From positions 1,364,001-1,428,000 of the forward strand of contig CM074138.1 in NCBI GenBank assembly GCA_037178625.1: a DNA stretch of 64,000 nt. The letters run 5' to 3'. This document shows, piece by piece, positions 28,430-37,039 of this stretch. The first letter of the stretch is position 1, and each line of letters opens with the position of its first letter. A program made the position numbers and the translations under genes. Below the pieces are notes generated by a model, which saw only the letters and a program-made list of their open reading frames with translations, did no database searches and had not been told where the DNA came from. Origin of the DNA: Skeletonema tropicum. Lineage: Eukaryota; Bacillariophyta; Thalassiosirophyceae; Thalassiosirales; Thalassiosiraceae.

Positions 28430-31400
28430 TTAGGACCAAATGTCAAGCACGAATCTTCCTGATGTCTTCATCTGATCCAAGTAGGTCAGCGCACCTTGGT
28501 TTGATTCAAGCTTGTCCGCCAAAACATTCACAATCGCCTCTTGAACATCTTTTCCCATGGCATTTCCATCTCCACAAACATACACGGACGCGTCCTTGTT
28601 CAAAATCATTTCAGTCAACCGCTGCTTGCATTCAGGTTTGTCTTGCATTACGTTCTGGACGTACATCTTTTCTTTGCCATGTTCACGTGAGAATGCTGTG
28701 TACAGATTGCTCAATATTCCCGTAGACTTGAACGCTTCCAGTTCAGCTTCGTACAAGTAGTCGTGGTCACTGTATCTGCAACCAAAGAACAAATCTATTT
28801 CACCCGTCTGTTGCTTTCTGACGTAGTCTAAGGCAGGATTTAATCCAGTTGAATCATTTTGGGAAAGATTCAAGTCTTCCGGATCTAGCTCGTAGCCTCC
28901 ACGCCATGTCCCTTCCGAAGCAGTTTCTGCCGCCTCAAGTGATTCCAGAGAGGATATTTGAGCTTGGCGGTGAGATAGAAATCCAATGAATGGTGCGATA
29001 CCTGTACCAGGACCTATAAGGATTAGTGGAGTTGACATATTTGTCGGAAGGCGGAACTCATGAGTAGGCTTGGGAAATATTTGCACTGTTGGTCCCTTGA
29101 AAGAGCCTGATGGATTGTTCAAGAATGGCGAACAGATGCATTCCAGGTAGCGAGTTGCGAGACCTCCAACTCTTCGACCACTGTTGAGGTCCTCAGCGAC
29201 AGCAGGTGTGAGGAAATCAACGACAGAAAATGCAACCTTCAAATGATAGCTTCCTTTTTTAGCTTGTTGATCAGCCAATGGGCTAGAGCAGACCGAATAA
29301 TACCTTGGTGGGATCGCTGGTAAGCAACCAAGCAACCCTTCCAACGTAATCGACTGTTGACACGACGGAAACTCCTTGAGTATGTCAATCACTGTTCGAT
29401 TTTGATCTTCCACATATCGCTGAAACAAATCGTTGCCCTTCTCATTGCTGCTAAGTAAACGAAGTGCCAATGCCTCCTCTGGATCAGCGGCAAATTGCGA
29501 CAGCATAAACAGTCGCTTCTTTTTCATCGGTGAGCACAAATCAACGGTAGTGCGGATGGCCTCTTCCACCGTGATGGGATGGTTCGAATCTACTGATATT
29601 TTTTGACTGGGCAACACGCCATGATTGGTTTGCAACATGGAGAGGATGAAGTTGGTCGCTTCTGGCGTGTTTGGGACAATGAGGCCAACAGAGTCTCCTG
29701 GTTGATACTCAAGTGTGAAATCATCCGGAAGTGATAAAGTCATTTCGATAACTCGCTTTCCATTCTTGGTGCACTCTATTTCATCGCCAGTTGCCAATGG
29801 GAAGTGATTATTGTACAAGTTCTTCGCCTCCACAATCTTCTCGTCATCAGCTGTGCTCGAATTCACAAAAAGCTCACTTGCCTTCTTGGCACATTCCGCA
29901 TTGGTCTTTGTCAAATACCTCGCACTTAAAATAGTGCTCTCGTAGGGTTTATTCAAAGTGTAATGGAAACCGCTGCTTGCAGAAGATACCGTCATATTAT
30001 CCGCAATTGAATTACCTCTCTCACGACCGTGTACTTGTTCATCGTTGATTAATTCACAAGATGAGAGGCTGGACATCATACTTGGAAGGGATTTGTTGTC
30101 CACAGCCGGGATGGCATCCTTGGGTTGCAAAGAAAGCAAGTTACGAATGGTAATTACACCAGCTGACGACGACTGACTCACAGCAGCAGAAATAGTTTCG
30201 TCAAATTCCATCTTCTTCTCTTCAGATGAGGACGAGGACGATGTCTCTTTCAGAATTGTCTTTGGAGGTGCAGCCGCAGTTGCTACAGGAGCAGCAACAG
30301 TTGGAGGAGGAGAAACCGTCCCTTGAATACGAGTAGACCCATTGCACTCAGCAGCCAACTTTTGAATAATATTCCCCGTCCATGGATCCACAACCTCTTC
30401 CAAACCAGTAGCTTCATCTGCCAATGCTACAGGACAACATCTTGTTCCACCCAACTCTTTCATTCGCTTATCTATTGTCTTACCGGTGGCACAAAAGACA
30501 TCGTAATTTGTATCACCCAATGCCAAAACAGCATATGCACAATGTTTAAATGGTTGTGTTGCATCAGTCGACTTGCGCTTCAACCATCGTACAAACCTAT
30601 CCGAATTCTCTGGAGCATCCGCATTCCCAGTAGTACTACAAACAACAATAACACCATGCTTTGTATTCGAAGGTTGTGGTTCCGTCTCCCATCGAGAGAG
30701 ACATTTCTTCTTGTACGCATTTAATTCGCAGCAAATTACCGATGGGAAGTATCCAATGAAGGAAGGGTTCTTTAGGTATAATTCGTAGGTGGCTGCCAGC
30801 TCTTTGGCAATGTGCTCTGCGTTCCCAGTGGCGGATCCGTAAAGAACGTAGAGAGGGGTTGTTGATACTTTAGCTATTTCCTGCGTGATAACTTCTTTGG
30901 TAGACACTACAGGCGTTGTTGTTTCTTCGGCAACATTCAGTTGTTCATTTAATTTCTCTGGCAGAGTTGTTGTCGCATCATCATCTTTCTTTTCTTCAGT
31001 AGACGAAGCAGAACAAGCAATCTCCAATTTGCCCAAAACCTCCTCCACCCACGGTTCCACAGTTGCCTCCAACCCCGTCGCTTCATCTGCACATGCTACA
31101 GGCATGGCACGTGTCCCACCCCACTCATTCAATTTTCGATCAATCAATTTCCCGCATTCACAAAATTGATCATAATTCGTATCACCCAATCCCAAGACTG
31201 CATAGGCCACATGTTCCATGGGTGCAGCCGAGAGAGTTGCCGGTGGCTTACGTTTGATGAAACGGACGAATCGACCGGCATTTTCGGGTGCGTCTCCATT
31301 CCCTGTTGTGCTGCACACTGCCACCAATGCATGTTTGGTAGTATCGGATGGTGGAGAGGACCAGGATTCAAATAGTTTTTTGCGTTTGAATTGATCCATT

Positions 31401-31594
31401 TCGAGGACAGTGGCGGAGGTAAAAGCGCAAGAGGGAATTTTGTGGTCGTTGATGCTTTCGCCTAGGTCTTTGGCGATGTGTTCGGCGTTGCCGGTGGCGG
31501 AGCCGTAGAGAATTGTTAGGTTCATGGTGGTGGCTGTTTGTGTTGTTGTTAAATGATGGTTCGCTGAGCTATTTATGTTAGTGCACGATTGCAT
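28430..31594 (-). CDS. Diflavin reductase of methionine-synthase-reductase type with two flavodoxin domains
   Basis: A single exon of 1,054 residues. Domains in order: flavodoxin 1 (about 25-195: LYGSATGNAEHIA, CSTTGNGDAPENA, GLGDTNYDQFC), acidic linker, flavodoxin 2 (about 245-420: the same three motifs as LYGSATGNAEHIA, CSTTGNADAPENS, ALGDTNYDVFC), a 130-residue disordered linker, the connecting/FAD domain (RYYSVCSSP near 765), the NADPH domain (GPGTGIAPFIGF near 860, YVCGDGNAMGKDV) and the C-terminal DIWS, the ending of animal methionine synthase reductase. MTRR reactivates cobalamin-dependent methionine synthase using NADPH electrons through FAD and FMN. The start could instead be the second ATG at 31525, directly before the first flavodoxin strand. 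The neighbouring RibD_C gene, tail to tail, belongs to flavin synthesis. Confidence 0.9.
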   Translation of the reverse strand: MQSCTNINSSANHHLTTTQTATTMNLTILYGSATGNAEHIAKDLGESINDHKIPSCAFTSATVLEMDQFKRKKLFESWSSPPSDTTKHALVAVCSTTGNGDAPENAGRFVRFIKRKPPATLSAAPMEHVAYAVLGLGDTNYDQFCECGKLIDRKLNEWGGTRAMPVACADEATGLEATVEPWVEEVLGKLEIACSASSTEEKKDDDATTTLPEKLNEQLNVAEETTTPVVSTKEVITQEIAKVSTTPLYVLYGSATGNAEHIAKELAATYELYLKNPSFIGYFPSVICCELNAYKKKCLSRWETEPQPSNTKHGVIVVCSTTGNADAPENSDRFVRWLKRKSTDATQPFKHCAYAVLALGDTNYDVFCATGKTIDKRMKELGGTRCCPVALADEATGLEEVVDPWTGNIIQKLAAECNGSTRIQGTVSPPPTVAAPVATAAAPPKTILKETSSSSSSEEKKMEFDETISAAVSQSSSAGVITIRNLLSLQPKDAIPAVDNKSLPSMMSSLSSCELINDEQVHGRERGNSIADNMTVSSASSGFHYTLNKPYESTILSARYLTKTNAECAKKASELFVNSSTADDEKIVEAKNLYNNHFPLATGDEIECTKNGKRVIEMTLSLPDDFTLEYQPGDSVGLIVPNTPEATNFILSMLQTNHGVLPSQKISVDSNHPITVEEAIRTTVDLCSPMKKKRLFMLSQFAADPEEALALRLLSSNEKGNDLFQRYVEDQNRTVIDILKEFPSCQQSITLEGLLGCLPAIPPRYYSVCSSPLADQQAKKGSYHLKVAFSVVDFLTPAVAEDLNSGRRVGGLATRYLECICSPFLNNPSGSFKGPTVQIFPKPTHEFRLPTNMSTPLILIGPGTGIAPFIGFLSHRQAQISSLESLEAAETASEGTWRGGYELDPEDLNLSQNDSTGLNPALDYVRKQQTGEIDLFFGCRYSDHDYLYEAELEAFKSTGILSNLYTAFSREHGKEKMYVQNVMQDKPECKQRLTEMILNKDASVYVCGDGNAMGKDVQEAIVNVLADKLESNQGALTYLDQMKTSGRFVLDIWS

Positions 31595-31865
31595 GTTTCC
31601 CTATGGTATGCAAAAAATATTTGGTGCGTCATGGTGAAGCGAAAAAATGAAAGCAGGCACGGGCATCGGGCATTTTCTTTGGTTTGAAGCACGTTCTTTA
31701 TGGTTGATGTTAGCGTTATTCTACATATGGTACTGATTCCGACGTGCTTTCTCCCCCTTTTTCCTCTCTTTCTCCCTCTCTCAGCGCCTACGCACACCGC
31801 CCACGCCCCTCACCTCCTCCCACCTCCCACTCTCCATTTTCCAGCCATCAAAAACGAGGCTGACA

Positions 31866-33521
31866 ATGGGTTCCGCCAGGACCACTATTGGCATCCTACT
31901 CTTGTGTTGTATGCACAGATCACTGGCATTCTCATCTCTCAAGTTGCTTAGAAATCAGCGTAGGCCACTGGGGCAACTTTTCGCTGAAAGATTCAGTCAC
32001 AATAATCGAGCATTTACCTCACTGCATCTGACGAACATTTTCATGATGGATGCTACAACAAATAGTAAGCAAGAGGAAGACGATCCACCATTCATAGATG
32101 ATGATGACATTGGTCAAGTTTTGGAAGAAGATGATGAAGAAGAAGAAGGTGCAGCTACAGTCCCCTACAACAACACGTACAAAGAATTAACCTCCAAATT
32201 CACAACCGAGGACTCACTCGACATCAACACTCTCCAAAAAGGAATACCCGACAAATTCTACATTCTAAGCCATGCATCCATGCCAAGTGCCGGCTTTCCA
32301 ATGTCAGATATAGAAAATGCATTCTCGTCAGAAGAGATTCAACGATTGAAATTACAACCGGACAATGTGACCGTTCCGGCGGCGTTGATATTGCTCTTTC
32401 CAGATCACTTTACGACACAAACTCGAGCACGGAAAGAAAGTCGAAAACGAAAGATTTTACTACATAAAGGCACTTTGACTGACGATGGTAAAACATTTGA
32501 TCGGGCCAAGCTCAAGGTAGCCAAGGTGGGTGATCGCGTTGTTCCCGGGGATGTTCTTGCGATACAAGCACGAATGGAGCACAATTACTCCGAATCGGCG
32601 AATCATCACAAAGATCCACCATTTCACTTACCTGTGGTCTACGAAGACGACTACTTTGCCATTGTGAACAAACCAGAGGGAATTGTCGTGTTTGGACCCA
32701 AAGGTGGCGGATATGGCCGTATGACTGTCAAAAGTTGTCTGCCCTGGGTAATTACACCGCCCAAGCTGGGAGTCGTATCTGTACTGAGACGACCGACTCC
32801 TGTCCATCGTATTGATAGGGGTACGTCTGGTCTCCTTGTTGTGGCAAAGACAAAGCCTGCAATGGTGGAATTATCCCGAATGTTCAAGGAGAGAAAGGCA
32901 AAGAAAACTTATACTGCGATTGTCAATGGTGATATTTTAGAGCCAAAAGATACGTCAATTTCAAATGAGGAAGCAGAGAAGCTTGGAGTTTGTATTGGTG
33001 ACGCTAATGATGCCGAATCAAGGAAACGATCGTGGCAAGTCATTGACAACGAACTTGAAGATCAGAACGCAGTGACGGTATGGCGTCGGGTGAAGCAATA
33101 CACTGGAATCGAGAATGCTCGCAATAACACATTGAGTATGGTGGAGCTCAAGCCCAAGACAGGAAGGTATCACCAACTACGAAGACATATGGCTTGGGAG
33201 GGCAATTGTCCACTCCTAGGTGATAAGACTTATGATGGTGGAGGACCAGCTAGGTTGTTGCGAGATAATGGATTTTACCTGTGCTCGAACAAGATTGTCA
33301 TTGAGCATCCTTTTTACAACGCGCCACAAGGACGGTCAATGTGGGAGAAGGTGAAGGAAGACGAAATGAAGAAATGCAGTGATTGCAAGGAAAATATACG
33401 GATTGTGGAAGAATGTGATGGGAGAGTTTTGGTGTATGCAGAGATTGATTTACCTCCCAAGTTTCATGAGCTTACTGAGCTTAGTGAGGCTGCAGCTGGG
33501 TGTAAAGATGAAGCAGCTTGA
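31866..33521 (+). CDS. RluA-type RNA pseudouridine synthase, plastid leader
   Basis: A single exon of 551 residues. The signal peptide (1-22) ends SLA-FSSLK with Phe at +1, as in diatom plastid leaders. An acidic stretch (about 68-95) precedes an S4-like region (KLKVAKVGDRVVPGDVL). The catalytic domain starts VVYEDDYFAIVNKPEGIVV. The catalytic Asp lies in HRIDRGTSGLLVVAKT (about 317-332). KTYTAIVNG and the C-terminal LKPKTGRYHQLRRHMAW and LGDKTYDGG are family motifs. It would convert uridine to pseudouridine in rRNA or tRNA, likely in the plastid. A Cys-rich tail (CSDCKENI) follows the enzyme. Confidence 0.92.
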   Translation: MGSARTTIGILLLCCMHRSLAFSSLKLLRNQRRPLGQLFAERFSHNNRAFTSLHLTNIFMMDATTNSKQEEDDPPFIDDDDIGQVLEEDDEEEEGAATVPYNNTYKELTSKFTTEDSLDINTLQKGIPDKFYILSHASMPSAGFPMSDIENAFSSEEIQRLKLQPDNVTVPAALILLFPDHFTTQTRARKESRKRKILLHKGTLTDDGKTFDRAKLKVAKVGDRVVPGDVLAIQARMEHNYSESANHHKDPPFHLPVVYEDDYFAIVNKPEGIVVFGPKGGGYGRMTVKSCLPWVITPPKLGVVSVLRRPTPVHRIDRGTSGLLVVAKTKPAMVELSRMFKERKAKKTYTAIVNGDILEPKDTSISNEEAEKLGVCIGDANDAESRKRSWQVIDNELEDQNAVTVWRRVKQYTGIENARNNTLSMVELKPKTGRYHQLRRHMAWEGNCPLLGDKTYDGGGPARLLRDNGFYLCSNKIVIEHPFYNAPQGRSMWEKVKEDEMKKCSDCKENIRIVEECDGRVLVYAEIDLPPKFHELTELSEAAAGCKDEAA

Positions 33522-33622
33522 GCTGGCTTCGCCTCACTCGTTAGACTAGAACCATGTTATAACACTCAACATAAACATCTATTTTAAGTCTATCTTTTTC
33601 TATCGGTGAGGTAACAATTCAC

Positions 33623-34867
33623 TTAAACCATTTCTTGCTCACCTCTAGAAGAAATGTCTTCACTAGCAAAAGACTCTTTCATTTGGTAGCCCAGGTTCTT
33701 TAACCAATCCAACGCAAGATCCACTGGTTGCTTGCTCTCCTTCTTGTGAGCTGATGGTTGTGCAATCATCTTTTCGCGCTTTCCTCCATCTTCACTTACA
33801 AATCCATCGAAGCTGGATATGTCATCAGGATGATGGCAGTAACTAACACAAGTACCAAGCCCGCAAGCAGGAATGTCTTCGTCCACAAGCTTGACCTCTA
33901 CGCCATATTTCTCCAATTGCTCGGCCGCTGCAACCTCATATGAACACGTTACAACTTTCCAGAAGGGCTCACTCGGAGGTGCCTTGGTCCATCCTCCCTT
34001 CCACGCAACAATACAGTAGGTGCCAGAGACAAGGAATGTCGCTACTCCGTAGAAGAACGGAACACATATTGCCTCTGCAAGATCTTGACCATCAAACAGA
34101 GTTAAAGCAATTGACATTGCGATTGCACCATTTTGAGCACATGCCTCAATACTAGCTGTTACTCTCTCCGGCTTCTTGAGACCTCTGTAAGTAGTCACAA
34201 AGTTGGAAAGCAATAGGCCGAGAGTAGGAGGGATCATAACTGCCACAAAAACGTTCCATTCTTGATCCCACGCCATGACATCCCTCATGGTAATTGCAAT
34301 AACCATGGCCATAATGCCGAGGCATAATCCTGCTAACGTACCAAGATAGTTCGCATGTACATTGAAATTGTGTGACTTTTTCTTAGTCGATGCCATCACA
34401 CCAATAGTTACTGCAGAAATCACAACAGCAAGTGAAGTCGCGAGCTCCCTGAAATCAAGCATCCGCATAACATCCACTTCATCACCAAATGCAAGCCAAG
34501 AGTACACGTAAAGATTCAATGGCAGCAAAACCATCGCAAGGATTGTACTGATAGATGTCATGGTGATGGAGAGAGCAAGATCTGCGTTGAAAACGCTACA
34601 CCACCAGTTACTGAAGCTTCCGCCTGGAGAGCACGTTACAATCAACAGCATTAGCCCTGAGAGGTTCTCCATGTGAAACATCTTGACGGTCAAGAAGCCC
34701 AAGAGTGGAAGGACGAAGAATTGAGTGAAGATCCCGGTGGTAATGGCATTTGTATTGCGCACTTGTGTCATTAGAGAATTAATGTCAACAGTTGCTGACA
34801 TGCCAAGGGCCAACATGAAGAGCAGGGAATGCCCGACCATCGAGATGATGTGAGGTGGGATTTCCAT
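33623..34867 (-). CDS. BASS-family (bile acid:sodium symporter-like) transporter
   Basis: A single exon of 414 residues. Eight to ten hydrophobic helices fill residues 5-300. Two signature loops of the SBF/BASS fold are seen: TCSPGGSFSNWWCSVF near 82-97 and the ASIEACAQNGAIAMSIAL region near 240-257, both of which contribute the Na+ sites in this family. The C-terminal 115 residues are hydrophilic and Cys/His-containing (CGLGTCVSYCHH), probably cytosolic. No plastid leader is present, in contrast to plant BASS proteins that move pyruvate or glucosinolates. The substrate is unknown. Confidence 0.88.
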   Translation of the reverse strand: MEIPPHIISMVGHSLLFMLALGMSATVDINSLMTQVRNTNAITTGIFTQFFVLPLLGFLTVKMFHMENLSGLMLLIVTCSPGGSFSNWWCSVFNADLALSITMTSISTILAMVLLPLNLYVYSWLAFGDEVDVMRMLDFRELATSLAVVISAVTIGVMASTKKKSHNFNVHANYLGTLAGLCLGIMAMVIAITMRDVMAWDQEWNVFVAVMIPPTLGLLLSNFVTTYRGLKKPERVTASIEACAQNGAIAMSIALTLFDGQDLAEAICVPFFYGVATFLVSGTYCIVAWKGGWTKAPPSEPFWKVVTCSYEVAAAEQLEKYGVEVKLVDEDIPACGLGTCVSYCHHPDDISSFDGFVSEDGGKREKMIAQPSAHKKESKQPVDLALDWLKNLGYQMKESFASEDISSRGEQEMV

Positions 34868-35453
34868 TGTTTTGTTTATCTGATGTGGAAGAGATGAGTT
34901 TAGACCGATCGAGAATCAGAGGGTGATGATGACTTTGAGATCAGTGCGGTGATGAGCTTTCAAGCAATATCAATGAGCGAGAAGTTGTTTGAAATGCGTG
35001 ATGTTGTCTATGCTCGGCCTTTCTTGGTGGTAAGTGTGTAAGTTGTAGCCTTTCTGGAAGTAGAGGAAGAGGTGAGCGTTGTGGTGTCAATATCATGGTT
35101 AGCGTTGAAATTGTGGTACAAGGCCAGTTTTCTTCTTTGTAAGAAGAGTAAGTGTATTCGGTAGTCGCACCGTTTACTGGCTCGCCTAAGGAGCTCGCCA
35201 ACATCCCGCCCACCCAAGAAAAGCGCAAGAATGAAAAATGAATCATGCGAATCATGACCAGACCCGACCGCTCATTGGTTGGTGGTCATAGTACGATTGG
35301 TTGGATTGAGTGAAGCCATTGTTAGTCGTGAGGTTGCAACACAACTTATTCGCCTGCCTTGATAGAAGACGGCAGCAGTCGGTAATCTCAATTATCTCAT
35401 TTGGACGTACCTTACAGAGTATCAACCACGACGCAGAACAATTACATCAAGTC
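34868..35453. other. Divergent intergenic region (586 bp)
   Basis: This lies between the BASS transporter (minus) and the unknown protein starting at 35454 (plus). Short open stretches on the minus strand have no recognisable features. No repeats seen. Confidence 0.45.
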
Positions 35454-36326
35454 ATGGAGTCATCAACTGTATCAGCCACGCCACTCATGGCACCGACAAA
35501 AGAGACGTCAAATGATAACAGCAATGAAGAAAAAACGGCAAATGAGCATGAGCTCCAATTCTATGATCCACAAGCGGTTTTGCGCACTGTATCGAGAGAA
35601 GTTGCGTTTGGTTACTTGATCCTGTTAACGGGCGGCAACTTTGCTTACAAGGCGCCGACTCTACCAGAGAATCAGAGCGGTGATCACCAACAGCAGCGGC
35701 AGGAGCTTGAAGATGAAGTAGTGACCCCTCCAACGTTAGATGAAGAAACGAGCCAATTGGCCTACGCTGCAATCGTTGATGGAAACGTTCTCCATGCGGT
35801 ATTTGGGTTGAAGGCTGCAGCAAATGGTAAAGCAAACATTATCATCAATGAGAAACCAAAATCAACGATACTCTGCTGTATTCCGGTATCTACGCTAGAT
35901 GCTCTCGACTTCATTCTGCCACAATCGACCAAAAACAAAGCCAAGATGCAACAATTGATTGAAGCGTTACAAGAAGTACGGGATTTATATCATGACAGCA
36001 TGGAAGTGCCAGAAGATACCTCTGCAAACTTTACAACATTGCACAGGGAAGTTATTCAGGCATATGTCAATTGTTTCGCTGCTATTGCAAGGTATCATGA
36101 CGAGATAGCACAGTTGGAGAAATTGAATGGCAAAGATTCGTTGCTGGACAATGTGGCCTTGTTTAAATCGAAGAAGAAGAAGCAAAAAGATGAGAAGATT
36201 GAGGAATTACAGAAAGCTACGTTGAAAGAGGTTGAGTGTGGCTTCAGTGGATTGAGAGAGAAGATTTGGGAGAAATTGGAACAAACAACTGGGGCTACAG
36301 CTGCCATTTCTGTCATATCTGGGTGA
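35454..36326 (+). CDS. Unknown acidic/helical protein
   Basis: 290 residues from the first in-frame ATG (35454). The frame is open further upstream to about 35310 without ATG, so a 5' exon is possible. I do not recognise it. Residues 30-60 contain YDPQAVLRTVSREVAFGYLI, a hydrophobic Gly-rich LLTGGNFAY follows, then a Gln/Glu-rich spacer. A globular core (about 98-150) ends with TILCCIPVSTLDALDFILP. The C-terminal 120 residues are strongly helical with heptad-like patterns (KMQQLIEALQEVRDLYHD; HDEIAQLEKLNG) and a KSKKKKQKDEK basic patch. Coding status is supported by length and composition only. Confidence 0.62.
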   Translation: MESSTVSATPLMAPTKETSNDNSNEEKTANEHELQFYDPQAVLRTVSREVAFGYLILLTGGNFAYKAPTLPENQSGDHQQQRQELEDEVVTPPTLDEETSQLAYAAIVDGNVLHAVFGLKAAANGKANIIINEKPKSTILCCIPVSTLDALDFILPQSTKNKAKMQQLIEALQEVRDLYHDSMEVPEDTSANFTTLHREVIQAYVNCFAAIARYHDEIAQLEKLNGKDSLLDNVALFKSKKKKQKDEKIEELQKATLKEVECGFSGLREKIWEKLEQTTGATAAISVISG

Positions 36327-37039
36327 GAGAAGTGCTCTGATGCTGCTATACTTACGACAATATTATTCTCTGTATATAAATGTAATGGACCGGTACAAGC
36401 ACTGTAGAGGAACTGACTGTGGGGTATTAATTGCACAAGCTTATTCATTTTAGAGGCACCAAAAGAAATAGAGTTAGAGAAGTACAGAAGCCGTGCAAGC
36501 ACAATCGTTCAGTCACGCAAAACTTACCGTCCAGAGTTCAGGCTTTTCTACATGTATCTAACCTATTATTTATTTCCTATTTTGGGGTGCGATCTGGGAA
36601 ATAATAGCTACTGCAGCACATGTTCGTTATTACTTAGTGTAGATAATGTCGCCTCTTGAGGGCCCACCAGACGTACTTTACCAGGTAAATTTCTTACCAG
36701 CAATTTTATTGCTGGTTACCGTAGAAAACATACCAGGCTACGTAGAAATGCCTTACCAGCAATTTGGTTAAAAATACTAATTCCTATGTACCTTTGCCCC
36801 CGTTCTACACCCTCAGATGAACTCTCTTTTTTCTCTTCTCCCCCTCCGTACGATCTACGTAGGAACAGTATGTCCCTTACCAGCAATTAAATTGCTGGTA
36901 AGGGACAGACCGCTTTACCGCCATTTTCTTACCTGCAATAAAATTGCAGGTTAAATTTACCTGGGATATTATTTATTTCCTATTTTGCCGCATTTTACTC
37001 TACTCAAGAGGAGGCGCTGCAGTATCGCACGCATTTCGT
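36327..37039. other. Intergenic region (713 bp) with multi-hairpin element
   Basis: This lies between two convergent genes. It contains the repeat-flanked foldback element at 36564-36987. Just before 37040 is a diverged copy of about 33 bp of the neighbouring GPCR coding sequence. Confidence 0.55.
36564..36987. mobile_element. Foldback element with four related hairpins between 21-bp direct repeats
   Basis: TATTATTTATTTCCTATTTT plus G occurs at both 36564-36584 and 36967-36987. Inside, CCAGGTAAATTT (36681-36692) is inverted at 36953-36964. Nested are hairpins with stem ACCAGCAAT at 36696-36716, an 18-bp perfect stem with a one-base loop at 36871-36907 (TGTCCCTTACCAGCAATT arm), and ACCTGCAAT at 36931-36951, plus an unpaired half copy near 36752. 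The direct repeats could be a long target duplication or part of the element. No protein is encoded. Confidence 0.7.
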
